Below, one piece after another: positions 23,833 through 36,190 of a stretch of DNA of 64,000 bases; position 1 is the stretch's first letter, and each line of letters starts with the position of its first letter. The notes beneath the pieces are model-generated. The model worked only from the letters and a program-made list of their open reading frames with translations, ran no database searches and was not told where the DNA came from. This DNA is from Hsuehochloa calcarea. Lineage: Eukaryota; Streptophyta; Magnoliopsida; Poales; Poaceae. The stretch spans positions 25,205,385 to 25,269,384 of the forward strand of contig CM070594.1 in NCBI GenBank assembly GCA_036346395.1, written 5' to 3'. Position numbers and translations under genes: made by a program.

Positions 23833-25438
23833 TGAGAGACCATGAGAGGTCCTCCTTGTGAGTGATGAGTATTTGACAAATGTTGAATAGGTTGAGAGTT
23901 GAGTTTTTCGGTTTGGACTGCTTCGTCGAATAGGATAATCGAACTACCATTGTATGGAGCGGAAGTTCCGATAATCTAACTACCGGCGCGGAAATAGGAA
24001 CTTCCGATTAACTCCGGTTTTGAGTTCGGCCAAGGAAATCGGAACTTCCGCACCGTGTAGTGGAGTGTCCGATAGTACCGGGTTGAGTGTTCCTCCGAGA
24101 CGATAATCGATTTGAAAAATTGAAAGGCGGATGTTCGAAGATCGGAAGTTCCGCAATGTTAAGCGAACTTCCGATAATCCTCGACAGTGCGACGTTTCGA
24201 AATCGGAACTTCCGCCGTGGTAAGTGCGAACTTCCGATTGTGTCCGTAATCGCGCGTAGAAGGATAATTTGTGACTTTGATTTTGTATGAGTTTGAGTCT
24301 TATACAAATGTTGATGATATGATATTGTGCAATGCTATGTGATGTGTTTTTGTCTGTGTTGATCGCAGGACATCGAGACGAAGTCGTGGCGAGACACGAG
24401 GTGATCGGACTAGGCGCAGCGCGCTGGAGGTCGAACGGCCGATGTGTCAAGACGGCGTGAATCTTGAGGTGGTTGCGTGTCAAGGACAGCAAGGCGATGG
24501 GAGGCTTCCGTATGTGCAAGGGGCGAACGGTATTTTCGCAAAGCGCACAAGTGGAGGCGGTTCCGTCGGGTAGCGGCTTAATGGGTTGGAGGCCCATTAA
24601 GCAAAGGCTATAAATAGAGCTGAACCCTCGTTGTTAGGGTTAGACTTTGAGAGAGAAAATTAGGTTAGCTCTAGCTAAAGGTTTTGTTTTGCTTTTGAGA
24701 GGTTGTTGGTTTGGAGAGAATGAATCGAAAATCCTTGTAATCATTCCTCCGTGTTTCCTCCGTAATCTTTTGATCTCTATCAATGAAACTCGAGGTTTTT
24801 GATTACTTGTTTGTGCCTCTCTTATTCCCTTCCTGCTCTTGTTGAATATTTAGGGTTTTGATGTATCTTTTGATTCGCCCTATGAAATAGCTTGAAACTT
24901 GATATCTAGAGTCGCTTTGACATTGCTATTGCATCCTCAAAGTTTCATGAGCTAAGAATCGAGAATCTCGCTTATTGTGGGTTTTGGTCTTTCTTGCCCC
25001 TTCTTCAAGAAATCCGCTTTTTGGCTTGATTATTGAATCTTTGTTTGCATTCTTCTCCATAAGGTCAAGATGGTGTTTAGGATGATGTCCTGTGAAACTT
25101 GACCCGAGAAGTGCATTCAAGATTTAGCATTTTGGATTTTGGGAAAACTCGAAAGATCGTTTCTGGTCGTGACAATCGAACTTCCGATTGTCCAAGGCGG
25201 AATCATCAAGCGGAACTTCCGCACTAACCCCGAACTACCGGAGTGCGGAATCATCACGTAGAATCGAGCTTCCGATTTTTGATGTAATGCATCAAACCTC
25301 GCTTTTAGTTCTCTCGATTTTGTCTTACTCTTCTTGAGAGGGTTTTGTAGATCTTGTTTAAATACATTAAAGGGGAGTTCTTAATTTTAAGGCACCATTC
25401 ACCCCCTCTGCTGCCATTTCGTCCTTCAATTGGTATCG
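23833..25438 (+). repeat. copia 5' LTR
   Basis: 1606 bp. It has a TATAAATA box at 24609-24616, a C/T-rich stretch and two clusters of the near-palindrome CGGAACTTCCG (about 23955-24245 and 25170-25290). It differs from the 3' LTR mostly by missing single bases at G/C motifs. Confidence 0.9.
24609..24616 (+). promoter_or_regulatory. copia LTR TATA box
   Basis: TATAAATA followed about 35 bases later by the GTTAGGGTTAGAC stretch. The same box is at 33876-33883 in the 3' LTR. It is the likely start region for the genomic RNA. Confidence 0.65.
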
Positions 25439-25440
25439 AG

Positions 25441-25451
25441 CCTTAGCTCTT
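25441..25451 (+). other. copia primer binding site (initiator tRNA-Met type)
   Basis: TGGTATCGAGC two bases after the LTR end. The usual plant site complementary to initiator tRNA-Met is TGGTATCAGAGC; here CAG reads CG, the same change seen at the CRR site at 37062. Confidence 0.8.
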
Positions 25452-25481
25452 CTTTATAGATCTTAACCTATCGGTTGAGCC

Positions 25482-28400
25482 ATGGCAACGACAAGTATTC
25501 CACCAAGCCTCCAGCCTTTTGATGGTATGGATTATCCTTCCGAAGAGCCGAATGGAAACTTACATCCGTGCTCGTGGGTATGCCATCCGAGAAAGGTGAA
25601 GGTTAGATTTGCTGCCCCGCCGATGAAAACATCAATGTGGAAACATGCCCGATCGCATTTCTCATTTGATTTCTCGGAAGCATTTACATCTAGGTGACCT
25701 CGATGCATACCATGAGGGCACCACCTGATTAAAACGGTTCGACAAGACCAGCTTCAAGCGAGAATACAAGAAATTTGAAATGCTTGTCGTGAATCTCTTG
25801 ACGAGTGCTTTTCGCTTTCACAAGATTTTGAGCAACCTCCGAGCGGTCGGTCTTACATACCCCGACTCTGATAACGCCGATGATGCTTTCGCACTTGATC
25901 TTCGTGTTTGAGAGATGAAAGTGACTACCATCAAAGATAGCACGGACCTTCGACCGACTCTTGATGCGCTTTACTCGCCTCAAGACTCACGAGATTGACA
26001 TTGTCTCTCAAGGTCGGGTCACAATGATGGCTTTAGTCACCGATCCCACCTCCGATCTTCTTCCGAGTCGACACGCTGGTTCTCCCTAGCCGCTTCTCGT
26101 GACATAACCGATGATCGCTAGAGCAATTGAGGATGAACAACTAGCCCTCCTAGCTCTAAGTTTTCCCATGCTTACAAGAGGAGGAGGGATGGAAAAGAGG
26201 AGGTCCTGTGATTTGTTTCGAGTGTGGTGGCCCCAACCACATCCGAGCAAACTATCCCAAGCTTGGGAAGGGCAAAGGTGACTATGGCGGTCCGAGCAAG
26301 AACGACTACATCGACAAGAACCGCAACACGAAGCCCTCAAAGACCTAACCAAGGCAAGAAGAAGTTCCGCAACTTTGGGAAGGCAAAGAAGTTGTTCCAT
26401 CGCCCTCACCGCCTCGATTTAACCGGACACCAAATGAGGTGGAGGGGTGGAGGACGATGATGGAAGGACGATCATGATCCCAAGGACGACGGCAACTTCT
26501 CCTGATGTGTTTCATGGCCCTGGGGCGAATCGAGCGACAATGAGCAGATCTCGACTGATGAGGTTAGTCCCACTTATGACCAAATTAATGATGCTTTTCT
26601 TAAGCTAGGTAGATTTCATGCTAAGTCTAGGCCTAAGTGTGCCGAGTTGGAGAAGGAAGTAGCTAGACTATCACGGAGCTTTCTTTACTTACATCCGCTT
26701 CCCTCCCGTGATGATTGTGACACATGCCAGGCTTTGCTTGATGACATGGAAAACTAAGAACCTTGCATGATAGTGTGTCCTCCGAACTTGACATGATTAA
26801 AGTAGAGAACATTAGCCTTCTTGTGAATTAGAGATGAGTAGAGTAGCACCTCCTTCATCTACTACTCGTTGAGGCTATTGCTTGCACCTCATGTGAGGTT
26901 AAGGACAATTCGTTTAGAGGTCTTTATACCATGTTGCTCGATCTGCCTGGAGACTTGTGAAAATGGAAATAATCTCAAGATGAACCTAAAACGGCAGATC
27001 ACAAAATTGTCAATTCCAAGTCGCGCTTACTAGAGCCTATTGTTTCTTATTTAAACTGCCCTAAGTTAATCACGAACTAGAATCAGATTCAAGCTTCAAG
27101 AAATGATTGATCACAAGAATAAATTGGCTCAAGATGCTTCTAAGGACCTTGTTAGCTCACCATGCAATCAATGTAATAAACTAAAATGTGATTTGGTTGC
27201 TTTGGATGAAAAATGTGTGAAGCTAACTAAGGACCTTCTAGAGACACAATCATCTGCTTGTATTGTGTGTGCTGGAAAGAAGTCTAAGGGTTTGGTAGAG
27301 ACGCCTAGCAACGTGAACCAATCTGCTAGCAATAGGATCGCCCTCAAAAGTTGGTCGTGCATGCACAAGCCAATCTTTCCTATGCCGTTGGTTCTTCTTC
27401 CTCTACTCCCTTATCTTCTCATTGCCTTTCTTCCTCTCGCTCTTCTTGCACCTCTCTTTTCGTGAGTGTCGTGATCTTATGAACACTCTTGAGAAATTTG
27501 TAGGAGGCAAGAAGAAGCTAAATTCATTCTAGACAAATCCAAGATTTGTAAATTTAATCAAGGTCTAGGATATGATTTTCATGAGGATATGAGGAAGCAT
27601 CCACCGCCGTGCTCGTAACCATAGCACTGTGTGATCAAAACTAAGCCCAGGATCGAGAAAGTCAATTTTAAATCAGCGGTTTTGTTCAAAGGATCTCTCG
27701 ACAAAGAAGGTGATTCCATCTCAGCAGCTTCGCTCTCAAGGCGGTATCATTGCACCTTCCGCCGTAAGGATGGACATTTGTTGATCATTGCTTCAGCGCG
27801 CCAAGATCGCGCTGAGAGACCATGTTGATTCTTTTAGGCGCATTCATGGTCACCCTGCATCATGAGTGCACCTAAGACCAACATGTGGTCTAGGTTTGAT
27901 ACAACCGGTGATTTAGGCAAGATCGAGGACTTGGTTTTTCCGAGTTTTGTGATTTTCGCCCTCATGCTCCCTTTGATCGTGACTTCCATCGCTTTGAGGG
28001 TAGATCTCGCTTCTTTCGAGATGGCTACTCATGGCGTGATCAAAGATGTTGCCGCATTTCACTCGCTTCTTCCATAGCAATGATTCAAGATCACCTTCAG
28101 TCCGCACGCACCTTCCGCTTGTTGAGTGACAGAGAGCGAGGGTAGATAGAGGTCACCTTGCTTGACTACTTCATCTGCTCGACGTGTTACTCAAGATTGG
28201 GTGCCCAAATCATCGCTGATTCACCCCAAGATCGAGACTTTACTGCTTGACTCGTGGTCGCGGGCCGAAGGCAAAGGTTTGGATTGTAGACTCGGTGTTC
28301 TCGCCATATGACCGAGACTCTCGCTGGTTTTCTTCCCTAGCCCGTGCTCGAGGTGATGAGACGATCACCTTCGAGATGCTTTTTGGGCGCGCCATCGCTA

Positions 28401-28650
28401 AAGGTACAAAGGAGCATTAATGATTCTTTTATTTTAAAAGATGTTGCCTTAGTAAGTAAGCCGCAAGATAATCGCTTTCGCCTCTCACCACCGATGACGG
28501 TTTCGAGGTGAGCTTTAAGAAAACAATTGCAAAATTCTTGATTCTTCTGTAGCCTAGTTTATGGATTTCGATATGGGAGGATCTTTCGTGCTGATTTTTC
28601 CGAGTCTTCCGTGATCCTCTCCGTGTTTAATTGCTTCAATCCCGTGATTT
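25482..28650 (+). pseudogene. gag: copia gag and pre-integrase region, broken
   Basis: Starts with MATTSIPPSLQPFDGMDY, the typical copia gag opening. A zinc knuckle near 26210-26260 reads CFECGGPNHIRANY, with the last cysteine replaced by tyrosine. A Lys/Asp-rich, coiled-coil-like stretch follows (27103-27300, with CNQCNKLKCDLVALDEKC), as in the extended gag of SIRE-type elements. Protease is not clearly seen. Stops and frame changes are frequent. Confidence 0.65.
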
Positions 28651-31330
28651 GACCTTCCGCATAGGAGACTAGGTCATATAGGCTTTGATCATTTGACACG
28701 AGTCACGCCACGATCTCATTCGTGGTTTGCCAAAACTCAAGATGGTCAAGGATCTAGTTTGCTCTCCCGCCGCACAAAGAAGATGGTTGCCGCTTCACTC
28801 TCCAAATACAAGGATAATGATCGACGCACTGTGACAACCGCCCATATGGATACAGCTTGGTCCACTCGAGTGCAACAACAGGAGGGAAGTGGTATATTCT
28901 TGTTGTGGTCGATGACTTCTCGAGGTACTCTTGGGTGTTTTTCTTAGCCTCAAGGATGAGACGCTTACTCTTTTCGTGGTCTTTTAGTAGGCTTTCTGTT
29001 GAGCTCCTGTGCATTACGAGCAATTCGACCGATAATGGCACCGAGTTCAAGAATTCCTACTTTGAGAGTTTTTGTGGTGAGACAGTGTAGAGCACCGCTC
29101 GTGGTCCATACGCCCCCAACAAAATGGCGTTGTGGAGAGGAAGAACCGCACTTGGTCGAGATGGCAGTGACGATGCTTGATGAATACTCTACACCTAGGA
29201 AGTTTTGGGTGAGGCAATTGCTACGCTTGTCATGTTTCTAACAGAGTCTTTCTTCTGCACTCTTGCATCGCACTTCTTATGAGTTGAGATATGGGCGAAA
29301 CCCAATGGCCTCGCATTTTCGTGTGTTTGGTTGCAAGTGTTTTATTCTCAAGTCCGGGAACCTAGATAAGTTCGAGTCACGATCTTGTGATGGGATCTTT
29401 CCGGGTTACTCGACTTCTTCTCGTGCCTATAGAGTCCTGGAATCGCGAGTCTAGCAAAATGATAGAAACTCAGGAAGTGACCTTCGATGAGGCCACCGGG
29501 ACTAGGCCTCGATATCTCGTGTTCTCTAGAGCACCGAGTCCATCTTTGTGGACGATGAGGAAGACGGAGATGATGGGTGTCTAACCGATCCAGCTTCCTC
29601 CTCCTCCTCTGAGGTGCCTTCTTCCACCGCACTCGAGGAGATCACCTTACCTTCGCTTCTTCCAAGCTAGTGGCTCTGCTCCTATCTCATCTGCTAATGA
29701 GGTAGAGGCCACTTCTTCATCTCACCCTGGACCTCCAAGACACATCCAAAAGGACCATCCTTCAGAGCAGATCATTGAGACCTCTTTGAGCGTGTCACAC
29801 GCTCCAAAGTCGGGTTTGTCTCTCTTCTGCTCCATTCTCGCTCGTCACGCCTCATTTGAGCCCAAAGACATTTGTCATGCTCTATCCGACGAGTCTTGGA
29901 CAAACGCCATGCATGAGGAGTTGGAAAACTTTGAAAGAAACAAGGTCTGGTCCCTTGTTGAGCCCCCTCAAGGTCACAATATCATTGGGACCAAATGGGT
30001 GTTCAAGAACAAGCAAAGTGAAGATGGGTTAGTAATTCGAAACAAGGCTAGGCTGGTAGCTCAGGGGTACTCAAGTTGAGGGTCTAGATTTCAAGAGACT
30101 TTGCCCTCAGAGCTAGACTTGAAGCCATTAGAATCTCGCTTGCCTTTGCAAATTCTAAGGGTTTCAAGCTTTACCAGATGGATGTCAAGAGTGCCTTCCT
30201 CAATGGCCTTATTGAGGAAGAAGTCTATGTTAGACACCTCTGTGTTTCAAGAACCCCAAATACCCTAACCATGTCTACAAAGCTTTCCAAAGCTTTGTAT
30301 GGACTCAAGCAGCTCCTAGAGCTTGGTATGAAAGACTTAAGTCCTATCTCACGAGTCATGGTTTTGAAATGGGTAAAATAGACAAGACCTTGTTCATCCA
30401 CCGCCTTGGCACCGATCTTTTGCTCGCCCGCATCTATGTGGACGACATCATCTTTGGCGGCCTCACATACTCGTGTCTCGCTTTTCGATGTTATGAGCTC
30501 GGAATTTGAGATGAGCATGATGGGCGAGTTGAGCTTCTTCCTTGGCTTCCAAATCAAACAGACTGGAGGGTACCTTTCTTCATCAAGGAAAATACACTCG
30601 AGATCTCCAAGCGCTTCGACATGAATGATGGAAAGCCAAGATCAACTCCGATGGCATCTACAACCGCCTGGATCCGCATGAAGACGGCGAACCTCGTTGA
30701 CCAAAAGGATTTCAGAGCATGATTGGCTCTCTCTGTACCTCACACCTCGAGACCGTACATACATTTCTTTGTGTGTCTTTGTGCTCGCTGTGCTTCTCTC
30801 ACAGATCTCACCGTCAAAGCAAGTGAAGCGATCTTTCGCACCTTCGAGCTACCATTGACTATGGTATCCGTACTCTTCCTCTTCTTGTCTATCTCTTAGA
30901 GCCTTCTCCGATGCGATTTCACCGGTCAGAGGATAGATAGGAAGAGCACTTCCGCACTTGCCAATTCATTGGCACTTCTCTTGTCTCCCCGGTCATCAAG
31001 GAAGCAATCCGGTTGCGCAGCCCACCGCAGAGGCCGAGCACGTTGTCGCGCCGCTTGTCAGAGCTAAGCGCTTTGATGGTCTCGACCGCAGGACTTTGGG
31101 TTAGCTATCAACGTGTTCCACTCTTTTGTGATAACACGCCCGCGATTTGCATTGCCAAGAACCCAAAGGCAACATTCTCGACCAAGCATATTGATATCGA
31201 TATCACTTTCTTCGAGACCATGTAGAGAAGGGTGACATTGTGCTCCAGCCAGGAGAGGAGCACCAGCTATCGATATCTTCACTAAGCCTCCGGACACCTT
31301 CCTGCCACTCATGGGAGAGCTTGGGGTGGT
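28651..31330 (+). pseudogene. pol: copia pol: integrase, reverse transcriptase, RNase H
   Basis: A GAG-pre-integrase segment (IGFDHLTRV near 28680) leads into the integrase core, with WYILVVVDDFSRYSWVFF near 28890, DNGTEFKN near 29033 and STPRKFWV near 29190. Reverse transcriptase begins near 29870 (ALSDESWTNAMHEEL), with NIIGTKWVFKNK, MDVKSAFLNGLIEEEVYV at 30178 and the catalytic YVDDI segment near 30435. RNase H near 31120 has CDNTPAICIAKNP and KHIDIDI. Integrase before reverse transcriptase is diagnostic of Ty1/copia. Individual domains are readable but the frame changes repeatedly, often where CAG or CTG would be expected. Confidence 0.82.
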
Positions 31331-33076
31331 TTGTCCTTATGGACTGCTGTGAGGGGGAGCTATGTGCTACTATCAGATTATATTATATTATACTATTACT
31401 CTTTTCTCGATTGCATTTCTTTAATATTTTGGGTCAAGTCCTTCCAAAGATAGGTTAGAGTGGTTCTCTGCCAAATTGCTTTGATCACTGCTTTTGTTTT
31501 GTGCTTCTAGGATGTCGCTTATTAGTCGCCTCTTCCTTCTCTAAGTAGAGCTTACTCACTTCTTATAGGTTCTAGCAGGGTCGGGCCACCCTTGGGTAGA
31601 CAGGACAAGTGTTTGCTCCTTAGTGTATGAGTTGATCACCGATAGTCCTAGAATCATATGGGGTAGATAAGAACCCGTCTGAGCGATAGTTTTCTATATC
31701 TTTTCTATGCTCTAAAGGACCGCTTTTCTCGCTTCTCTTATCGATTCTCGCTTTTTGTTCTTTTGGTTCTGGGGAGTTCATCCTGGTTATTCCATTTCTA
31801 ATTTTGTCATAACTCAACCGTAATTAAAAGATGCATCTCATTCAAGGGAATCGATTTTCGCATTTCATCCTCGCATTGCATTATAATCAAATGGAGCCTT
31901 GTTTATTATCCCTTATGATCTGCTTTCACTGCTTTACATCTTGCCATGATTTATGCTAAACCGCTAGATCTATCATGACTTTTTATGTGTAGTTTAGTCT
32001 TTGCCATGCTAAGGTGATTAAAAATGCTAAACTTGAATTAAAATCTTGTCATGATAGCTCTTGAGACTAGTCCGTTGAAGCTATCCTTTATGATTTTCGC
32101 CATGTCAAGTAGGTCGAGTTGAGTCTTGTATCTCCTTTGAACTTTTGAGTAAGCTATGTCGCTTGTTAAGAAAACTTGACTTATCTCTAATCGCGGGTCT
32201 AAAAACTTCAAAAGCAAAATGATCTCTTTTGTGCGAAAAACCGATCTCACCAAATCTTTCTCATGAGACGGCTTGCCATTGCACTAGGCATGAACTCGGG
32301 GGAGCCTTGATGACCTAAGATCACCTCCTTAAGTCTCTGTGTTTGGAGTGGTCGATAAGGCTTGGGATCTAGCACATGGCTAAAAAAAAAGGTTGAAGCT
32401 CAGGAGGCAGTTGTGGATGGCACCTAGTCTAGAGCTTGCTTTACTGAGATAAAACCATAAAAAGCCTTCAGAAAAAGGAAAATGTGCTAAAATTGCTTAT
32501 CTTTAAAAAGACCAAGTTCTGGATAAAATGAGTCTTTCTTCAACTGGTAGCACTCTAAACTGTTCGATATGAGTCTTCTTGGTTCAACTTAGACTATTTG
32601 ACATGGCTTGTATCATCCTTGGATACCTTTAGCTAGACTGCAATCTTGGTTTAATTGACTTGCTAAAGAATTGGATCATTAATCAGATTATGGACTTTCT
32701 GTCTTAGCTATTCTATACATCAATTGTCATGATCTTGATAGCATTCTTCTGTGTTATGGCTTGGTGTAATTCTCTAATAGTCATTTTGGATAATCTACAT
32801 GGCTCCTAATGCTTAAAATGAACATCATATAGTCTTCTCCTCCCTTTTCTACATCTTGATGATTTTATTGCCAAAGGGGAGAATTTTGAGAGAAAAGCCT
32901 TCGAGAAAAGCCTTGAGTTTTGTGCGAAAATTGCTCTTTCATCTCATCTCAAGTCTTTCTCTTTTGTCAACATGGTCTTGAGCTTAACTATTCTTGTTTA
33001 GACCTTGGTTGACTTTAAACTCAAACTCATCTTATGTTTTTTCGGTGTTTGTCAATATACTCATCAAGGCGGAGAT
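31331..33076 (+). other. copia 3' region between RNase H and LTR
   Basis: About 1.75 kb without a recognisable frame. SIRE-lineage elements often carry an extra region here, sometimes with an envelope-like frame, but nothing of that kind is visible: no long frame and no membrane segment. It ends with CAAGGCGGAGAT, a weak purine-rich candidate tract, directly before the 3' LTR. Confidence 0.6.
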
Positions 33077-34698
33077 TGAGAGACCATGTGAGAGGTCCTC
33101 CTTTGTGAGTGATGAGTATTTGACAAATTGTTGAATAGGTTGAGAGTTGAGTTTTTCGGTTTGGACTGCTTCGTGGTCAAACAGATAATCGGAACTACCA
33201 CAGTATGGAGCGGAAGTTCCGATAATCGGAACTACCGGTGTTGGAAATAGGAACTTCCGATTAACCTGGGTTTTGAGTTCGGCTGAAGGAAATCGGAACT
33301 TCCGCACCTGGTGTAGTGGAGTGTCCGATAGTACTGAAGTTGAGTGTTCCTCTGAGACGATAATCGGATTTGAAAAAATTGGAAAGGCGGATAATTCAAG
33401 ATCGAAGTTCCGCAATGTTAAGCGCGAACTTCCGATAATCCTCGACAGCGCGACGTTTCGAAATCGAACTTCCGCCGTGGTAAGTGCGGAACTTCCGATT
33501 GTGTCCGTAATCGCGCGTAGAAGGATAATTTGTGATTTTGATTTTGTATGAGTTTGAGTCTTATACAAATGTTGATGATATGATATTGTGCAATGCTATG
33601 TGATGTGTTTTTGTCTGTGTTGACCGCAGGACATCGAGACGAAGTCGTGGCGAGACACGAGGTGATCGGACCAGGCGCAGCGCGCTGAGGTCGAACGGCT
33701 CGGATGTGTCAAGACGGCGTGAATCTTGAGGTGGTTGCGTGTCAAGGACAAGCAAGGCGTGACGGAGGCTTCCGTAAGGTGTGCAAGGGGCGAACGGTAT
33801 TTTCGCAAAGCGCACAAGTGGAGGCGCTTCCGTCGGTAGCGGGCTTAATGGGTTGGAGGCCCATTAAGCAAAGGCTATAAATAGAGATGAACCCCGTTGT
33901 TAGGGTTAGACTTTGAGAGAGAAAATTAGGGTTAGCTCTAGCTAAAGGTTTTGTTTTGCTTTTTGAGAGGTTGTTGGTTTGGAGAGAATGAATCAAAATC
34001 CTTGTAATCATTCCTCCGTGTTTCCTCCGTAATCTTTTGATCTCTATCAATGAAACTCGAGGTTTTTGATTACTTGTTTGTGCCTCTCTTATTCCCTTCC
34101 CGCTCTTGTTGAATATTTAGGTTTTGATGTATCTTTTGATTCGCCCTATGAAATAGCTTGAAACTTGATATCTAGAGTCGCTTTGACATTGCTATTGCAT
34201 CCTCAAAGTTTCATGAGCTAAGAATCGAGAATCTCGCTTATTGTGGGTTTTGGTCTTTCTTGCCCCTTCTTCAAGAAATCCGTTTTTTTGGCTTGATTAT
34301 TGAATCTTTGTTTGCGATTCTTCTCCATAAGGTCAAGATGGTGTTTAGGATGATGTCCTGTGAAACTTGACCTGAGAAGTGCATTCAAGATTTAGCATTT
34401 TGGATTTTGGGAAAACCCGAAAGATCGTTTTCTGGTCAGACAATCGAACTTCCGATTGTCCAAGGCTGAACTATCGCAGCGAACTTCCGCGACTAACCCC
34501 GAAACTACCGAGAGCGAATCACTCACGTAGAATCGAGCTTCCAATTTTTGATGTAATGCACTCAAACCTGTTTTAGTTCTCTGATTTTGTCTTACTCTTC
34601 TTGAGAGGGTTTTGTAGATCTTGTTTAAATACATTAAAGGGGAGTTCTTAATTTTAAGGCACCATTCACCCGCCCTCTGTTGCCATTTCGGTCCTTCA
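33077..34698 (+). repeat. copia 3' LTR
   Basis: 1622 bp, matching the 5' LTR from TGAGAGACCATG to GTCCTTCA, with a TATAAATA box at 33876-33883. CGGAACTTCCG-type near-palindromes occur seven times at 33209-33500 and twice near 34445-34490. Followed by GAAAG. Confidence 0.9.
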
Positions 34699-34703
34699 GA
34701 AAG

Positions 34704-35281
34704 AGTCAACCAAATCACTTTGGACACATCCGCCACAGACGAGGTCACTTGGAAGCAAACCTCCGAGGGGAATATACAAGGAAATCGGCTTATGATTTGC
34801 AATTCCTGGATCAAAGACAACCTAATAAAAAATCATTTGGAAAACCTCAGACTTCTAAATGCAAGCATTTCGCATGACTAGCCATTCAAAACAGATCGTG
34901 GACTTCCTCGATGCATCGCAAGCATGGGGTTGGCTTAACAAGCGACTTGCCCACTTTGCAGAAAATTCCAATCGACTTTGCATTTCATGTCAAGTTTAGG
35001 TACTCGATGACTTTGGAATTCCATGACAGATCAAGTTGGGCCATGCACTATTGAAGCCATCCTTTTGGCCTCTTAGTCACATCATCAAGGACCGTGGACA
35101 AAATTTGTAATTTGGACCATCTACCAAGGAGGGCAACGCCACGCTGGTCATTTTAATCGCTCGAGATCTCAAAAGAGCGCAATGCCATAACTTTCAACCG
35201 AAGGTTCTCCTCGCTTCTCGAGATGGTTGCTAAGATCAATGAAGAAGGAAGAGTTTGACTCTCGCAGGGGAAAATGTCTAG
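34704..35281 (+). pseudogene. L1-type LINE ORF2 relic, 3' end (unit 1)
   Basis: Continuation of the LINE from before the copia insertion. It includes the zinc-knuckle/RVT-type tail region (SAYDLQFL-type near 34785) and a C-terminal part with a KERNA-like segment near 35170. The apparent terminal stop is TAG at 35279-35281. It matches 57792-58364 in unit 2. Confidence 0.68.
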
Positions 35282-36185
35282 AGTAATTAGTCCCCGTAAT
35301 TAATCAGTAGTTTTAGGTCCTCGGCTTTTGTTCTTTGTATTTGACTTTTCTTTATCAATATATATATAATAGGCAATCATGTCCGCTTCTTAAAAAGGGC
35401 CACTTGTACAACAAATCTAATGACGAGCAATGACTATTTATTTATTTTTCATATGCATAACAAAGAATTTCATGTGAATCACTACGCAAAATCACAATTC
35501 ATCAAAGATGAGTTAAATATATAGGTCGTCTTGTCAAACATGCATGGCATGATGGTTACGTTATGATTTATTGCAGCCGCAAGCCCCTCGTCAAGTGCGT
35601 AACTCGCTACCGCCATCGCCAAGCAGCTTGAAAACAATCATAGGAAAATTTTGTCCGAGCATTATTTTTAATACCGATTTGTATCAGATCCTAGAAATCT
35701 CACTAAGATGGATTAGAATAAGGAAAGAACAATATCTGATATGTATTCATATTTTATTGGATATCCAATAAATCAACAAAATAGATATCTGATAAACATC
35801 AATATCCTTTAAGATCCTCTGTGAATTTCTAGTAACTGACTAATATATAATATACATCAATATCCTTGAAGATCCTCTATGAATTTCTAGTAACCGACTA
35901 ATATATAATATGAATTTATATTTAATTATGTTTATGTTACTAAGTACGATAAGCAATTCTTAATAGGTAGTATAATTTGACACTTTCGTTGATGAAGTTA
36001 TATCTTTCTTTATGTGTACACTCTCAAGTTATCTCAGAATCGATTTGAACTGATTCGCACTACGCCAATCCAAAAATATTTGTATTCATATACGATCAAA
36101 ATCCACATGCGGAGTAAAACTATAAATTAGGATACGAAAAAGCAATATACGAGCCGCTTTCACCCGAGGCCCCGTTGATAACCAA
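35282..36185. other. LINE 3' tail and AT-rich segment E
   Basis: A T-rich leader and an ATATATATATAATA stretch near 35360 may mark the LINE end. Beyond that I see no gene. The segment ends at the CRR target site CATGA (36186-36190). Confidence 0.5.
35796..35911. repeat. 58-bp tandem duplication in segment E
   Basis: Two direct copies of a block starting ACATCAATATCCTT and ending ACTAATATATAATAT, at 35796 and 35854. The same pair is in unit 2 (58883 and 58942). Confidence 0.8.
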
Positions 36186-36190
36186 CATGA

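Larger units (their letters stand above)
23833..34698 (+). mobile_element. full-length Ty1/copia element with long 3' region
   Basis: 10,866 bp with LTRs at both ends (TGAGAGACCATG to GTCCTTCA) and the target duplication GAAAG (23828-23832 and 34699-34703). Unit 2 has the empty site with a single GAAAG at 57787-57791 inside the same LINE. The domain order gag, integrase, reverse transcriptase, RNase H marks copia. The length, the long gag with a coiled-coil-like tail and 1.75 kb between RNase H and the 3' LTR suggest the SIRE/Maximus lineage, an inference that needs a phylogeny. The coding regions are heavily broken in this read-out. Confidence 0.9.
7518..36190 (+). repeat. higher-order tandem unit 1 (CRR + D + E)
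   Basis: First visible copy of the large repeat unit. It holds the CRR 3' half (7518-9872), segment D (9873-23832), a copia insertion absent from unit 2 (23833-34703) and segment E (34704-36190). It matches unit 2 in the same order and orientation over almost its whole length outside insertions. Unit 1 also carries an extra piece at 14225-15105 that unit 2 lacks. Confidence 0.85.

Noticed and set aside
23955..24245. Heat-shock elements in the copia LTR
   Set aside because: GAA and TTC are separated by one base, not two, so the motif does not fit the heat-shock consensus.
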